Shown here in pieces: positions 11,265 through 22,980 of a stretch of 64,000 nucleotides of DNA. The notes below the pieces were generated by a model. That model had not been told where the DNA came from, made no database searches, and saw nothing but the letters and a program-made list of their open reading frames with translations. Source of the DNA: Psilocybe azurescens (taxonomy: Eukaryota > Basidiomycota > Agaricomycetes > Agaricales > Agrocybaceae); contig JAJIRX010000496.1 of the NCBI GenBank assembly GCA_023853785.1, positions 62,001-126,000 of the forward strand. Direction: 5' to 3'. The position numbers were made by a program, and so were the translations under genes. Position 1 is the stretch's first letter. The number at the start of each line of letters is the position of its first letter.

Positions 11265-14200
11265 ATTGTGCAGTATTCATAAAACCAAATTCGATCACGC
11301 CGGGGAACTTGCAGTCATATTTGATGATGGATCAATGAGTTCAGATCCACTTGCCTGCGGACATCCACGTTGCTTCTTGAGCTACTTACTATTAGGGTGC
11401 TAGGGCTCGGAAACATGTCACTCGGGCCACTGCTTAATACGCACTATCTACCATCAAATCTCTTCAAGTTGACCGAGTCAAGCCTGAGAAGGATTGGCGG
11501 CGGCGGAAAGCAAACGGAATCGCCAGACTGAGAAAGCGCTCAGCTCAGAGAAAGCTTCTAACTTGCCATGACTCACGTCCCAAAGGACTTTCTTTCGGAT
11601 ATGACAAGAGTTCTCAATGACATATTTTACTTGGGCCCAAGACGATCTAGGCCGACCAGGACATTAACGCACCAGTCATCGTACCGCAGGAGGTCCTCGA
11701 TGTTCGGCCATATCGATACCATTGGGATATGCTACTCAGGAGGCTACCTGCATCTCTAATACGACCAACCCCGGGCGTTTTCTTTCATGGATAAGGCGTC
11801 GCCCTCTGCATTACCTGTCTGGTTGCATATCACATGTATTGTTTCTAATTCTCTCGCAGTCTCCTCCCTTACGTGGAGCATATCACGGAAGAGTTTTGTT
11901 ACCGGTGTGCTTCTGAGCATATTGGGCTGTTGTCAGCGCTCAAAAGCGTGTAAACGAGTAGACCAAATCATCATTACCGATCTATGTTCTAGTAAACTCA
12001 GCCGAATGAACGAGTCTACTGGACAGGATCCGGACAGTGTTGACATCTTCAGGATTGCGAACCCACAGGATGTGTCTGGGCGCCAAAATTGAATTCCTCA
12101 GGAGTTGGCGTGGACCTTGGTGGCCACCTCAGTCTCTTCGGTCGCCATCTGTGCTTGGGCTCTCGTCCGAGCAACATCAACAGCCTCGGTCACAATATCC
12201 TAACAGATGAGATCCGCAGAGCTCCCTGTCTAAGGTGGTAGACTACGTTGGGCCATACCGTAGCATTGGTTAAGTCTATTATCACGTCAACTTTCGGTAA
12301 TATCCATTCAATCTACATTATATTCTGTATCATGATACAGTGGCAGTGACAGTACTCTATCTAATTCATTTGCCATCTACTCTGGAGAGACTTCCCGCAA
12401 CTGAAACCGCAATTTTTCTTCATGCTCTTCGGAACGAAATTACAAACAATACTGAATTTGTATGATTATATTCGTACGGCTGTTTCGCGTATAGATGAGA
12501 ACCAAATTATGTGCCCGTGGCTCAGCTCTGCTTGAGCGCAATGCTTACAGAACGCGTCTCGACTCTTGTTTCAAGTGCATCTGTCCGTCAAGCAGCCGTC
12601 AGTATTTGGCCGGAGCGTTGTGGCGAACGATACAGTGGATGTGTGACTTATTGCATCATCATATTCTAACTATTTTCGAATCAGTAATTTACTGGGATTT
12701 ATCTGAGGACAGAAATAGTCTCGCCTGCCTACTGTTTCATCTCCTGGTGAGAGGGAAGTGACTCTGAGTTTCCGTGGACTGACTCCAATTCAACCTCGTC
12801 AGCAGGCATTATTTTCTGCCTTCAAGCAAGCAACATCATCCGACCACCTCGGAATAGACGGCCTGTTCATTGTAGCCGTGCACCTCTGATCATCCAAACA
12901 GCAAATTTATTGGCTTCGACGATGGAATCCGGCTTCCCGTAGCATTGGCTGTGAGGAAAACGGTCCGGTGCCATACTTAGTATCACAGCTACTAAATGAT
13001 TCCCAACCGATATAAGTTCATGGTGCCATCTTTAAGCGCTGGATGCTCACGATGGTCTCGGATTTGACAGAGAAGCCTTGAAGCTCGAGGTTATTCTGTT
13101 CTGTCATTTGATGGATTCCACCCAATCGAGAAATTAATTTTGTTTTGGCTCCCTAATAGAAAAATAAAAGGGGGCGAACGTGTGGTTGGATGTTCTGAAA
13201 ATATACTGACCTGCTCAGTACGTAATCCGGTGCAGTTCATCGTCTCTCCCATATGATCATTCGCTTCGAAGGTATGCTAAAAACCAATAGAATAGAAGCT
13301 CTCACTTAATCGTTTCATGTCAGTGAACACCATACACTCGTGCCCGCACTGATAGGCCTTAACTTTCAATTTGCAATATTACTGCCCACAGGCATCTCCG
13401 TATCAAGATGACATTCCGCGAGGCGCTCTTCTCTGGTCTCATTGGACCTACCCCTTCTGCGTCGTTAGCATCTTGGGGCCCGCCACCGCCTTCTGCCGCA
13501 TATATCATCGTGCCCGTTTCAATTATAACGTTATATGTAAGGGTGGATCCGGACGACCTTGTGCTCGCCAGCCAAATTTATTGACAACTCGTACTAGAGC
13601 AGGGGCGTCACGAGAGGCTCTGGTCGGCACCGTGCATACGTTGGAGATCTATGTTATGGAGCCCGTCAATTTAATGATTCGCAATTTATTGTCGAGGCTT
13701 CATTCTTCTTAAATTACTGCAATGACGCTCGGCCGAATGTTTGACTTCTTCCCAGGAGCCAACTGATAGAGTCGGCATGAGAAACACATCAGAAAATCCT
13801 GGATAATAGGATTCCGAAATCTGTTAGAAGGGCTCTTTACTGCATTCGATGTAGCAGGGCCTGAATGTGAGAAATACTTTGTATTGCACGTTTCCGCAAC
13901 TGGAAGTATGGTGATGTTGGATCATGTAGTCCCCGTTCACATCTGTGTATGTCAGCGCACCATGTGGAGCACTTTGACCCCAGCACCATGTGAGCTTCTA
14001 TGCCCGTTACATATCCCGAACAATTATCGCGTTTTGGTACCCTCAATCTTTGATCTACAGCAGTCAATTTAAGAGCTTCTGTTGTGTTCCTGAGGCATGG
14101 TTGAAGCCTCATGGAAAAGTTCATGAAATGAAATGACGGAGGGCATCGACTGAAATATGAAGGCCTCAGCAGAGATTTTGTGTTGCCAGTGGCATAGTGC

Positions 14201-14458
14201 CTCGTTGTTGCCTTTCAACGATCTTTTGTGTGTTATAATGGTACGTTATGTATACCGTATCCCTCGGCAATCAAACACTTCAGTGATGCCGCCCGTTTTG
14301 CCAACTTCTACATAACCAGGATCTTATCGCCTGCGTACAGTTTAAAGACTGATGGAATGCCGTGCAAGCGGTCACCGTCCCGGATCGACTGGCCGACCTA
14401 TTAGCCATGTACCTGGATTTTCACCGCGCATCACCTCAAGTTTAAACTTCTATAATCA
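11265..14458. other. Gene-poor stretch with probable relic exons
   Basis: No complete gene could be assembled. Short open frames around 11570-11760 and 13370-13710 read like fragments of coding sequence (for example, a frame starting MTFREALFSGLIGPTPSASL near 13409) but stop early and have no partners. The clearest fragment is listed separately at 12098-12312. No terminal repeats or tRNA genes were seen. Confidence 0.4.
12098..12312 (-). pseudogene. Two-exon C-terminal gene remnant of unknown identity
   Basis: Two short minus-strand segments join in phase across a good GT-AG intron: 12312-12259 (IEWILPKVDVIIDLTNAT) and 12199-12098 (DIVTEAVDVARTRAQAQM and onward to KVHANS and a stop). The composition is protein-like, with an amphipathic helix rich in Ala, Glu and Thr, and the exon phases agree. 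An AG acceptor precedes the first segment, yet no convincing upstream exon was found in the next kilobase. It is either the tail of a small gene whose 5' exons I missed or the remnant of a lost gene. I do not recognise the family. Confidence 0.35.
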
Positions 14459-14947
14459 CTAGACACCGCCTTGCACTGGTCTGGTGAGGATACTCCGGAC
14501 CTTCTCTTCCCCATCGACAAAGCCAGAGCTTGCCTGAAGTCTAGCTTCGGAAGAATGCCGTTCCTGACTATCTTCGGAGCGGAAGAACTCGCATACGAGC
14601 AGACGTCGTGACAGTCTCCTCAGGTCATCTTTTATCTTCTCAATCGAATCATTACTGAAGAACGTTGAAATCATGACATAATATTACTATTCGTTAGACT
14701 GCCGTCGCTGGTACATATGGTCCGTAAGAGTGAATCCGAAGAACGTAAATACAATATATATCGTGAAGCTGAAGAACGTAACAGTAAATACAATAGATAC
14801 ATCTAACCATCTCTGAATAACCTTAGAAGCCCTTGGGACTGCTTTCCTCGTAGGCGCCACCATGCATTTAGTTACAATATCCCTAATAGATAATGTCCGA
14901 TTGCAGGAGTAGGGTGCTCGCTGTCTTTGAACTTTAAACCATACCAA
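14459..14947 (-). other. Pair of adjacent minus-strand open frames, possibly a gene fragment
   Basis: Two neighbouring frames (14947-14687 and 14674-14459) have a charged, helix-like composition, such as NDSIEKIKDDLRRLSRRLLV in the second and RASKVIQRWLDVSIVF in the first. They are separated by a stop and a few bases. Between the two helix-like parts the first frame contains AT-rich codons with a locally repeated TTACGTTCTTC motif. No family is recognised and no flanking exon was found, so this is a weak call: perhaps an old gene fragment. Confidence 0.2.
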
Positions 14948-14986
14948 AAATGTCCACTAAGCTTCGTACTTGTCCATTAACAGACT

Positions 14987-16151
14987 TCATTTTGGCAAAT
15001 GTTTCGATCGCGGCCGGATTTTATTTCGCTTCAGCGATAGTGGCCGGGGCTTTCCTCGAAGACGTAGGTAGACTCCACAGGCGTTACAGAGCTGTTCTCC
15101 TGTCTTACTCCTTCTCCAAACCGAAGTATGATGAGTCCGACAGTGACTGCATTCTGGGCCGACGTAGTTCACGTCAGACTCGTCCGAGGTGCTTCCATCA
15201 TCATCGGCATCAATGAGCTCCTGAGGCCGAAGTTTGTTTCGTTGTTGTAAATAGAGGCCGCATGCATTACAAAGAGGTTTCATGGTTGAAGGATCCCGTC
15301 TCCAAAGAGGGGTAGAGGTGGCGTGGCAATGAGAACAACTTTTTCCAGAATCTGACCGATCTTCGCTCTGTCGACGAGAGTGGCTTTGTGAGGAAGAGGA
15401 GTTGGAAGTCGTCGATCCGTGATGAACAGGGGATGGAGATGGAGAGAGACCCGGAGAAAAACGATGAGGGAAGGCAAATCCATTAAGGGGAATGGCTTGG
15501 TCACTAGGGGGCGTAAATAGGGTGGCGGAAGAAGAGTCCGACGAATATAACATATCGCCGAAGGGCTGGGGAGTGAATTGTGGGATCTGGACATTCAACT
15601 GCTGGCTATTCCAAGAAGAAGGTCCGTTGTTGAATCGTGGACCATTCAGTAGAGGAGGTTCAGATTCCATTTCCCATGGCGTCCAATTCGAAGCAGGGTT
15701 CACAACGGGTTCTCTCGAGTTTGGGTTGTGGAAGGAAGGGGAGCGTGGTGCCTGGGCAGTACCTAGGAACCCGGAGGATGCAAAATTTTGTTGAATAGGC
15801 ATTTGCTGGGGCATTGAACGCGCCTGAGAAGGACGGCCTCGACAGTCTGCACGACTTTCACGACGAGAGAAGTCGGTGTTTTGCTGGGCAAGCCACCGCC
15901 TTTGTTGATCATTTTCAACATAAGAATCACCACCGCAGTACGGTTGATTCGAATCTGAGAGAAGTCAGGAAAGATATGACTAGGTTTTTCTGTAGGTACT
16001 CACTGATTGACCAGTTCTCCGATCCATTAATTTGAGCGTTATCTGGGTATCCTGACGATGAAGGATAGCTGCACATCATATTGTTTGTGTAGGAAGAGAG
16101 AACCTTGTCTTGAGAAATGAAGCTATTTGAGTATTGACGAGCGTGTACCAT
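14987..16151 (-). CDS. GATA-type transcription factor with two zinc fingers
   Basis: Two exons (16151-16004 and 15954-14987) join to 371 residues. The start MVHARQYSNSF follows a TATA box by about 55 bp. A long Ser/Pro/Asn-rich N-terminal region, presumably an activation domain, precedes two GATA fingers near the C-terminus. The first is C-X2-C-X18-C-X2-C (CSHCHATSTPLWRRD...CNACG) and the second is C-X2-C-X17-C-X2-C (CSHCRTHHTSVWRRS...CNACG). Each is followed by a basic tail. The linker between fingers is about 30 residues and has no cysteines, unlike the Cys-rich linker of the iron/siderophore repressors. GATA factors bind (A/T)GATA(A/G) DNA in the nucleus. In fungi they control nitrogen use, light response or development; which applies here cannot be told from sequence. 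Confidence 0.92.
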
Positions 16152-16205
16152 GACTATATCAGGTACCAGTTGGTGTAGGTGGTTTGGCCGAGACACATGA
16201 GTCGG

Positions 16206-16213
16206 TTTATATA
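16206..16213 (-). promoter_or_regulatory. TATA box of the GATA factor gene
   Basis: On the minus strand the sequence reads TATATAAA, about 55 bp upstream of the chosen ATG at 16151. Position and sequence fit a core promoter. Confidence 0.5.
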
Positions 16214-19200
16214 GAAGAAACCAGAAGAGGGAGAGGGCCAAGCACTTTGCCGAAGAGGGGATCAAGATCCACTGCGATGCAGGGGTAGATCCAAATGCAT
16301 GTTGGTGACGTTGGATAAATATGTCAAGGGAGACGAATGCGAACTAGTCCGCACGGTATACGAGAGTTACCAGGCGCGCCTGGTTAACAAGCGCCTCGAG
16401 ACTTCAAAGGCTTCATCTGACAGTTGAATCTATTGCCGTAGCATTTCCCCCGAACCCCATTTACTATTCAGTCAGTCGCATAAGATTGATGGAGATGACC
16501 GTATTCCAAATCCTTTGGACCAAAGGAAGCAATCTGCCGCATCCGCTAATGGTGGTGGTCTAACGTAAGGGGTGAACAAACAACTTACCTTTGTTACCGA
16601 CGGTTTCGGGATATTGCGATATCTAACCAAACCCATGACTTTACCCAAATCCTAACCCCAAATCAGGTTATTCCGGGATCAGGGGGATTTGCATCACTGA
16701 GAGTCTGCCAACAACTCTCGAGGAGCGTGGATCATTACACCCTAGACATTCTGCCAAGTGCTGAGAGCATTCGAGGCCTACCAATATTAGAAAGAGGCAA
16801 AGATCTTTGTATTCCCTGCAAAACGGACTTAATCGACAGCCTCGTGCGTGAATAGAATTCGAAGGTGGGAATGATAAATACCCTACATCATATTTTAGGG
16901 CCCGACATGATCCTTTTGACACCTCACGCTCTAGTTCTTGCGCTCTGCAGCGACAGAAAATGAAAAGTCTCGTTCGAATGACATACCTGCCCGCCCACGA
17001 ACTGTATTCGATATGGGGCCCGAGCATGTAAAACGGATTTGACGAGGCGGGGTCGGAATCCTGACTTCCGAGATTCTGATTCCGACTGGCTCTCATCAAG
17101 TCGCATCAGGTTTTTCTTCCCAATCAATAATCGTCCCAGCCACAACTCTGGATTTTGATATATGAAAGCGCGACTATTATAGGTCTCGTCCGCGCATCCA
17201 TTGTTTAGGAATGGATAATTGTCTGTAGAAAGTAGATTCTTCTGTAAATCATCCTGGAAATCATTCTGGAAATTCTTTGAATGCTGCCGAAAAACGTTCA
17301 CAGAGCAAAGGGATCGTCCCATATTGATGCGTATATGTGAATTTAGTGTGAAACGAACGTACCTGTCAATTTAGCGATGTGAATCTCTTTGGCAACAGTT
17401 GTATGGAGGTCTTGGAGCATCATGCCAGCCAAAAAACTCTAATACATACTGACCGCGCAGGCTGCACAGTCACTGTGCAATATCTATAACAAAAACGAAG
17501 TAATGGGACCACTGAGACTGCTGAAGCCCAGGAACAAGACCGGAGTCCTCGAGACGGAATGTGTACACATCACTGTCAGATGCATATGTGCAACGATTTG
17601 CGCATAATGTCCAGATGTCAGTATAACATTGGCAAGCCCGGATGGCTTCAGATTCCTGGGAATAACAGCGAGCAGACTCAGCAGGACAGAACAGTCTTGG
17701 GTGATCACCAGATGCGTCCTACAGATGACGGATGATGAAAACTATGCAGCACTGCGAGACATCAAGCGCCTAGAGCGCGAAGACTGTCGACGATTGGGCG
17801 GCCAAGGTTCGCGACAGAATTTGTTGTTATCCCACGAAAAGCGGCGATCGGCAGAGACTGTGGGAGAATGAATTGTTCCGTGTCCCACACACAATGTGGA
17901 GATTGACAAAACCCTTCTACATAGGACATTGCTTCGAGGTCAAACGCCCTACACTCGCGGTGCCAGACCTATATTGAAGTTAACTCAATCCTGTGTTTCA
18001 AGTTAACATACTCGATTATGAAGACAGATAATCTATATCCGTTGATTTTCGAATGAACTGCACTGAAGTCGTCGTAAGCGATTTACAAGTTCAGAGAACT
18101 GAACTGTCTAAACGATGAGTGATTCAATTCGATATTGCACTCACCTGGTTAGGTTAGTCTGAGCACAAAATTATCCGGTAAAAAGCAAGTAGATTTTGAT
18201 CAGCAAAGATATCAACATGTAGGTCGCTCACAGAGTAGGTCCGCGTATTGACTGGTCCTTTATTGGGTTAGAAGGAATTTGCAGCGAGATTAGATTCTTG
18301 ACAGTGGGCGTTACCTGTCTGAGATTTTCATATCGACTGCGCAACACTATAGGTAATGGCTCCCATGCAACTTGTATTCCTTGCTCAAGATATTACGGGC
18401 GGTCCGACGCCACTGGCGAGGACGTGATATCAACAGTTTACTATGGGTTGAACACGCGTCTTGCACTCATGATGCATCTCGATGAAAAGCAGCAAGTGTC
18501 ACTAATATGAAGAACAGACATTTCAAACGATCCGCTAGTACGCACCGATGTACCCCTAGCGGCGCGTCGGCCCCACTATATTCTTCCGCCTTTTGGGATG
18601 TGATACAGATATTGATCTTCGTTACAGACAAAAAAGGCACCGTTGGTCTCGGTCGTATGATTGTAGAGCCTAAGTATACACCACCAACCTGGGGGGAGAA
18701 GGGTAATTTACTTAGGAAACAATAGGATCTGAATTGAGACAAATGGAGCTTACCGCGATCTCCTAATTCTGGCAACTGTGCCTACAGCTGAGTTCACTGT
18801 TAGTATGTACTCTGGTGAGATGCGCTATTATCGAGAGGACAGACCTCGATGATGTCAAAGGTCTCTGTACTAGATCCATTTCCATTAAATTGAGGATAAG
18901 AGAGAGAGCGTTTGTTGTCCTTTACCTGAGCACTTCAGTCTCAGGTAATGGCAGTGAGAGCATCATTGAAATTCCGACCGAGACGTGCGAAACGAGGACT
19001 CTTGACGACAACATACAATCATTCGTTCGGAGGTCCAAGAATAATGCTGGTATAACTAAAATATCCAATCATGAAATGCTCTCGGGGATAGTGCTGGTAT
19101 TTCGCCTCCTGAACACGAATTCGAATTGAAAGTTGGAGGTTTGGAAGGTGGTGAGAATGGGATATACTAACTTTTTTTTTGGCACGGATACACCAATATT

Positions 19201-19604
19201 AGGCAAAGAAAAGCTAATTCGGATCCTTCTGCTTCTAACAGACCTTGGACGGAACCTTGTAGGTGGGCTTTTCCACCGGCGTTAAAGACCTTTTGTTGCC
19301 GAAATAGAAGGTAGGAGCTCCTCCTATCTTCCACGACATTAATGGCTTTTTTCACTTCAAGTGGTCGAAGTTTTCTTCAAGAAATTTGTTTTGAAAGTTC
19401 TCGTTCACGCTATGCCTCGACTCTCGAGTTTCTAGTTCTCGGGGATCCGTCACGTCACATGGTTAACTGTGACATATCTGTGACGCGTGTCATGCTACCG
19501 CGCCCTGGCACCTGAGGCAGCGGAGCCAACACTCTACACGAACTCTACATGCAACCACTTCTATAGCTCTTATTCTTAGCCAACAAAGCGTTTCACGGGA
19601 TCTG
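16214..19604. other. Long stretch without a recognisable gene
   Basis: Several open frames of 60-140 codons occur on both strands (for example 16668-17322 minus, 17629-17871 plus, 18815-19129 plus). None contains a motif I recognise, and neighbouring frames do not join into a consistent exon chain. The last few hundred bases probably hold the promoter and 5' leader of the Lunapark gene. Confidence 0.45.
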
Positions 19605-20918
19605 ATGTCCTTCATACGTCGTATATTCAGCAAGGTCATAATCTGCAATTACTCATCCGTCAATTCAATTCCAAATTTCATGATTTTTTCCCATTAGAAA
19701 ACCGAGGAGGACTACGAAACCATTCTTTCAAATTTGGCCAATGAAGTACAGGAACGACAGTTGAAGTTATCTGAAATTCGCTTGCGAGAGCGTCGGTCGA
19801 CATTAGTAGTAACGTTGTACACATTGGCAGCTTGGGGAGCCTATGTCAGCTTGTGGTACTTGAACGCGCTGCCCGGTATCACAGATGGAACGTACGTTCG
19901 AAATGCTGGCATGGAAAGGATTGTAAAGGTCCTACCGGTGGCGATAGGTCCTATTGTGTATGTCCTGACCTCGACTTTTTCTTGCACGATTCTTATTCGC
20001 TTCCCAGCATCCTGTTTATCCGCCGAGTGGTACAAATTTGGTATAAAAGAAAAGGTGACGCGGAAGGTGAGTCATCCAGCGCTAGTAGTGAAAGAATTTG
20101 TTGCTAACCGTGCATAGAGAAATATCTGAAGGAATTGATGAAGAAACGACGAGATAAGGTTGAAGAGATCAAGAAGAAAACTAACTACTACTCGACTCGT
20201 GATCTCATTCAAAAATATGACGACGCCACACCCTCCACCACACCTCTTCGCGCACGACTTCCGCAAGGTCAGGCTCCCCCTACCACCCCGATGCGACCTC
20301 AGGGGCCACCAAACGGTAATTCGGTTCCTCAAACTCCCATGCCAAGTGCAGGTCTACAAGCACATCTATCCCGTAAAGTCGCCTTTCACGTATACCGTTA
20401 TATATCTTCTCTGATTTCATTACGCGAAGCTTCCACTCCAGCCTATCCCATTGCACCTCCACGAAAGCAATGGTACGATAAATTGGCGGACGCCTTGCTT
20501 GGGGATGATGACCCGAGTACCGCTTCCCCGAGTTCACGATATGCGCTGATTTGCGAGAAGTGTTTTAACCACAATGGACTAGTGAAAGAATCTATGTGGG
20601 AAGAAGCTCGTAAGTCTTATACAAATGCTCATCTCACATCTCACTAAACACGCGCTCTTTTCCTCTCCAGAATACGTGTGCCCCAAATGTGGACATTTCA
20701 ACGCCTCTGCTCGCTCCAAGAAAGACCCATATCATAGTCCATCATCACCTTCAACTACAACGACATTGCCGCCGTCCTCAGCCCAATCCCAATCTGGACT
20801 GAGAGTAACATCGAATGTGCCGAAGACCAGTGCTAAGGAGAATGGAGGGGATTCGCCCACAGTTGATGGGACTGAGTCGACCGCAATGGAGGTTGATCAA
20901 GAAGACGACTCCTCTTGA
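19605..20918 (+). CDS. LNP1: Lunapark, ER three-way-junction protein
   Basis: Six exons (19605-19634, 19698-19957, 20008-20066, 20118-20372, 20430-20609, 20671-20918) join without any frame break to 343 residues. The protein begins MSFIRRIFSKKTEEDYETIL, as in other Lunapark proteins. A charged coiled helix (RQLKLSEIRLRERRSTLVV) leads into two closely spaced membrane segments: TLYTLAAWGAYVSLWYLNAL, and VLPVAIGPIVILFIRRVVQIW. A second coiled region follows (EKYLKELMKKRRDKVEEIKK). Then come a Pro/Thr-rich linker and the C-terminal zinc ribbon (CEKCFNHNG...CPKCGHFNA), and an acidic tail. Lunapark acts at tubule junctions of the endoplasmic reticulum together with atlastin/Sey1 and reticulons. The length and domain order are typical. 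The first intron uses a weak GTCATA donor. Confidence 0.94.
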
Positions 20919-21130
20919 CATTGACAGATTTCGCTTGTTGAACAATAACACCACTAATCTACCCTGCGTGTCGTTTGTATTCCTGTTAATAAAATGGACA
21001 TTACCGATGACTGTCTGTTAGCCTTTAGCCTTTTGGAACTCCGGGGAGTGTGCGCTTTCGTTTATGTAATCTGGTTCCTTTTCAACACTTCATTCACTGG
21101 CAACTGTCCACAAAAAGTCGGGCTTTCAAC

Positions 21131-22980
21131 ATGGAATCTATGGTTAATGATCCCGAATTTGCTTCACAAATGGTTGGACACTTAAACAAGGTGCTCAAAG
21201 TGGCGCATTTGCGAATTCAGGAGTTGGAATCTCAAATTGTGAGTAAAATCCGCCTTTTCGATCTTCGCCAATCTTATTTCAGTTACGCCAGCAAAATGAA
21301 GTTCAAAACGCCGACAACACCTTTAAAGAACGCGCAGCAGCAGCCGGAGTGTGCGATGGAAGTCATGAGGAGAAACTACGATGATTTGTCGACCGAAAAC
21401 AAGCTATTGAGAGGGTCTTTGGAGGAGTTAAAAGATACGAAAAAGCCACGAATAAAAATGGTCAGCATCCGCCAGTAGACATCTGATCCTTAGGAGACCG
21501 ACGGCTCCTTGGGTTCACTTACTGACATGTTTCATTCTCTGAAGGAGAAGAGCGAGCCCCAACCAAAGACCATCAAAATTATGGTTGACAGGTCCATCTC
21601 TACCGAGGAATGTGGCGTTGAGACGGTATGGCATCGGTATTTTAATAATTACACCGATACTAACTAATCGGCTATCTCGATTACAGGAGAAACAAGAGCT
21701 TGAACGAGCTCTTGAGATGTATTATGCGAAATACAAAGCTAAGCGAAAACAGATAAAGGACTTGACTCAGGTAGATACTCCCCCGGGTTGGGTTTAATTT
21801 TACTCGGTCACTCATTCGCTTATCGATCATCGAAGACGTGCAACGAGCTTCAACGGCAACTTACTGCATCTCGCGCCGAAAAGGGTGAAGCAGCCAAGGC
21901 AGAAAAAAGAGCACCCAAAGGTGGTACGTATAAACCGAATGTACCTGGACCTGACAACCTTATTTTGTTGGTACTTACAGGAACAGATTTTTCTCAACGA
22001 GTAAAATTGAGCCTTCTCCATTACCTGCTGTAAGGGCGCTTTTGGCTTGCTTGTGCGTTTATTAACCATTATTTAACAAAGAACCCTACTTGGAGAGACC
22101 TGGAAACTTTTATGTTGAGTTTACCCACAGTCCGCAATTTCCAAAGACCCAAGATTCAGGATCTTCTTACTATCTGTCACCAATCGACCGATCTCAAATC
22201 TTTCTTGGCCTCGGTAAGCGCTTACCTTAAATCCATTCTATTTCCTCCGCTTAATAGTCTCGTTCCATCTACTCCAGGATCGCCACACAATGCAGTGGGA
22301 ATTTGTTCAGTTACGTACAGCACGTACAACTTGCTCACTGTCTGATAGATACTCAACAAACTTCCTGTACCTTCCGGATCTTTTGGTTTGGTGCTCTGAC
22401 AAGGAAAACGCTCTGGCGATTGGGCCGATTTACGTCTTCGATGAAGTCACAAATTCTTGGAGTAAAAAGTCTATTTTTCAAAGTCTCTATGGGAAAACGT
22501 TTTCTCTTTTCCATCATAACAATGGATCCATAATCTATGCTGGATTGTACAAGGCCGTTGACCTTCGCAAATGGTCTCCAGATGGGTTATCTCTATATAA
22601 TACGACCTCGGATAGAGGTGAAGGGATGCGCCACATGGTACTCCGCATTACATCTCAACCCTTTTTTATTCACAAACTATTTTCAGTACGCGTCTGCTCT
22701 GGTAGGGTCTACTATCATTAAGAATATGCAATGCACTCGACCGAATAGGACACTGGCGATGACACCGACAGTTCGATATTTTTACCAAGCCGATATCCTC
22801 AAAATTGAATTGCTAGGCTTGCAAAACGTCGGATTCGATGACGGCCTATACAAAACATTAACAAAGAAGTTTGGTGGAAATCGACCAAGCCTGCCTGTTA
22901 TACTACCAGAACCGTCAAGGAATCGCCCTAGAGCTCCGACTAAAGGTGTTCCTCTCAACAAAAGGAAGAGGGTCGACTAG
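21131..22980 (+). CDS. Coiled-coil protein with a conserved basidiomycete C-terminal domain, function unknown
   Basis: The start MESMVNDPEFASQMVGHLNK is followed by exons joined through about eight short introns. The N-terminal half is coiled coil: VLKVAHLRIQELESQI, LRQQNEVQNADNTFKERAAA, KQELERALEMYYAKYKAKRK and ELQRQLTASRAEKGEAAKAE. After NPTWRDLETFMLSL a globular domain begins, with WEFVQLRTARTT, LYLPDLLVWCSD, YAGLYKAVDLRKWSPDG and, near the end, KIELLGLQNVGFDDGLY. The C-terminus is basic (NKRKRVD, possibly a nuclear signal). The globular part recalls a domain of unknown function seen only in mushrooms (possibly DUF6697), but I could not confirm that. One frame break lies at the A run 21373-21375: the helix frame up to SHEEK must shift to read NYDDLSTENKLLRGSLEEL. 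Confidence 0.72.

Noticed and set aside
14987..16151. Iron/siderophore repressor (SRE/URBS1/SREP type)
   Set aside because: It has two GATA fingers, but the Cys-rich linker that defines that group is absent.
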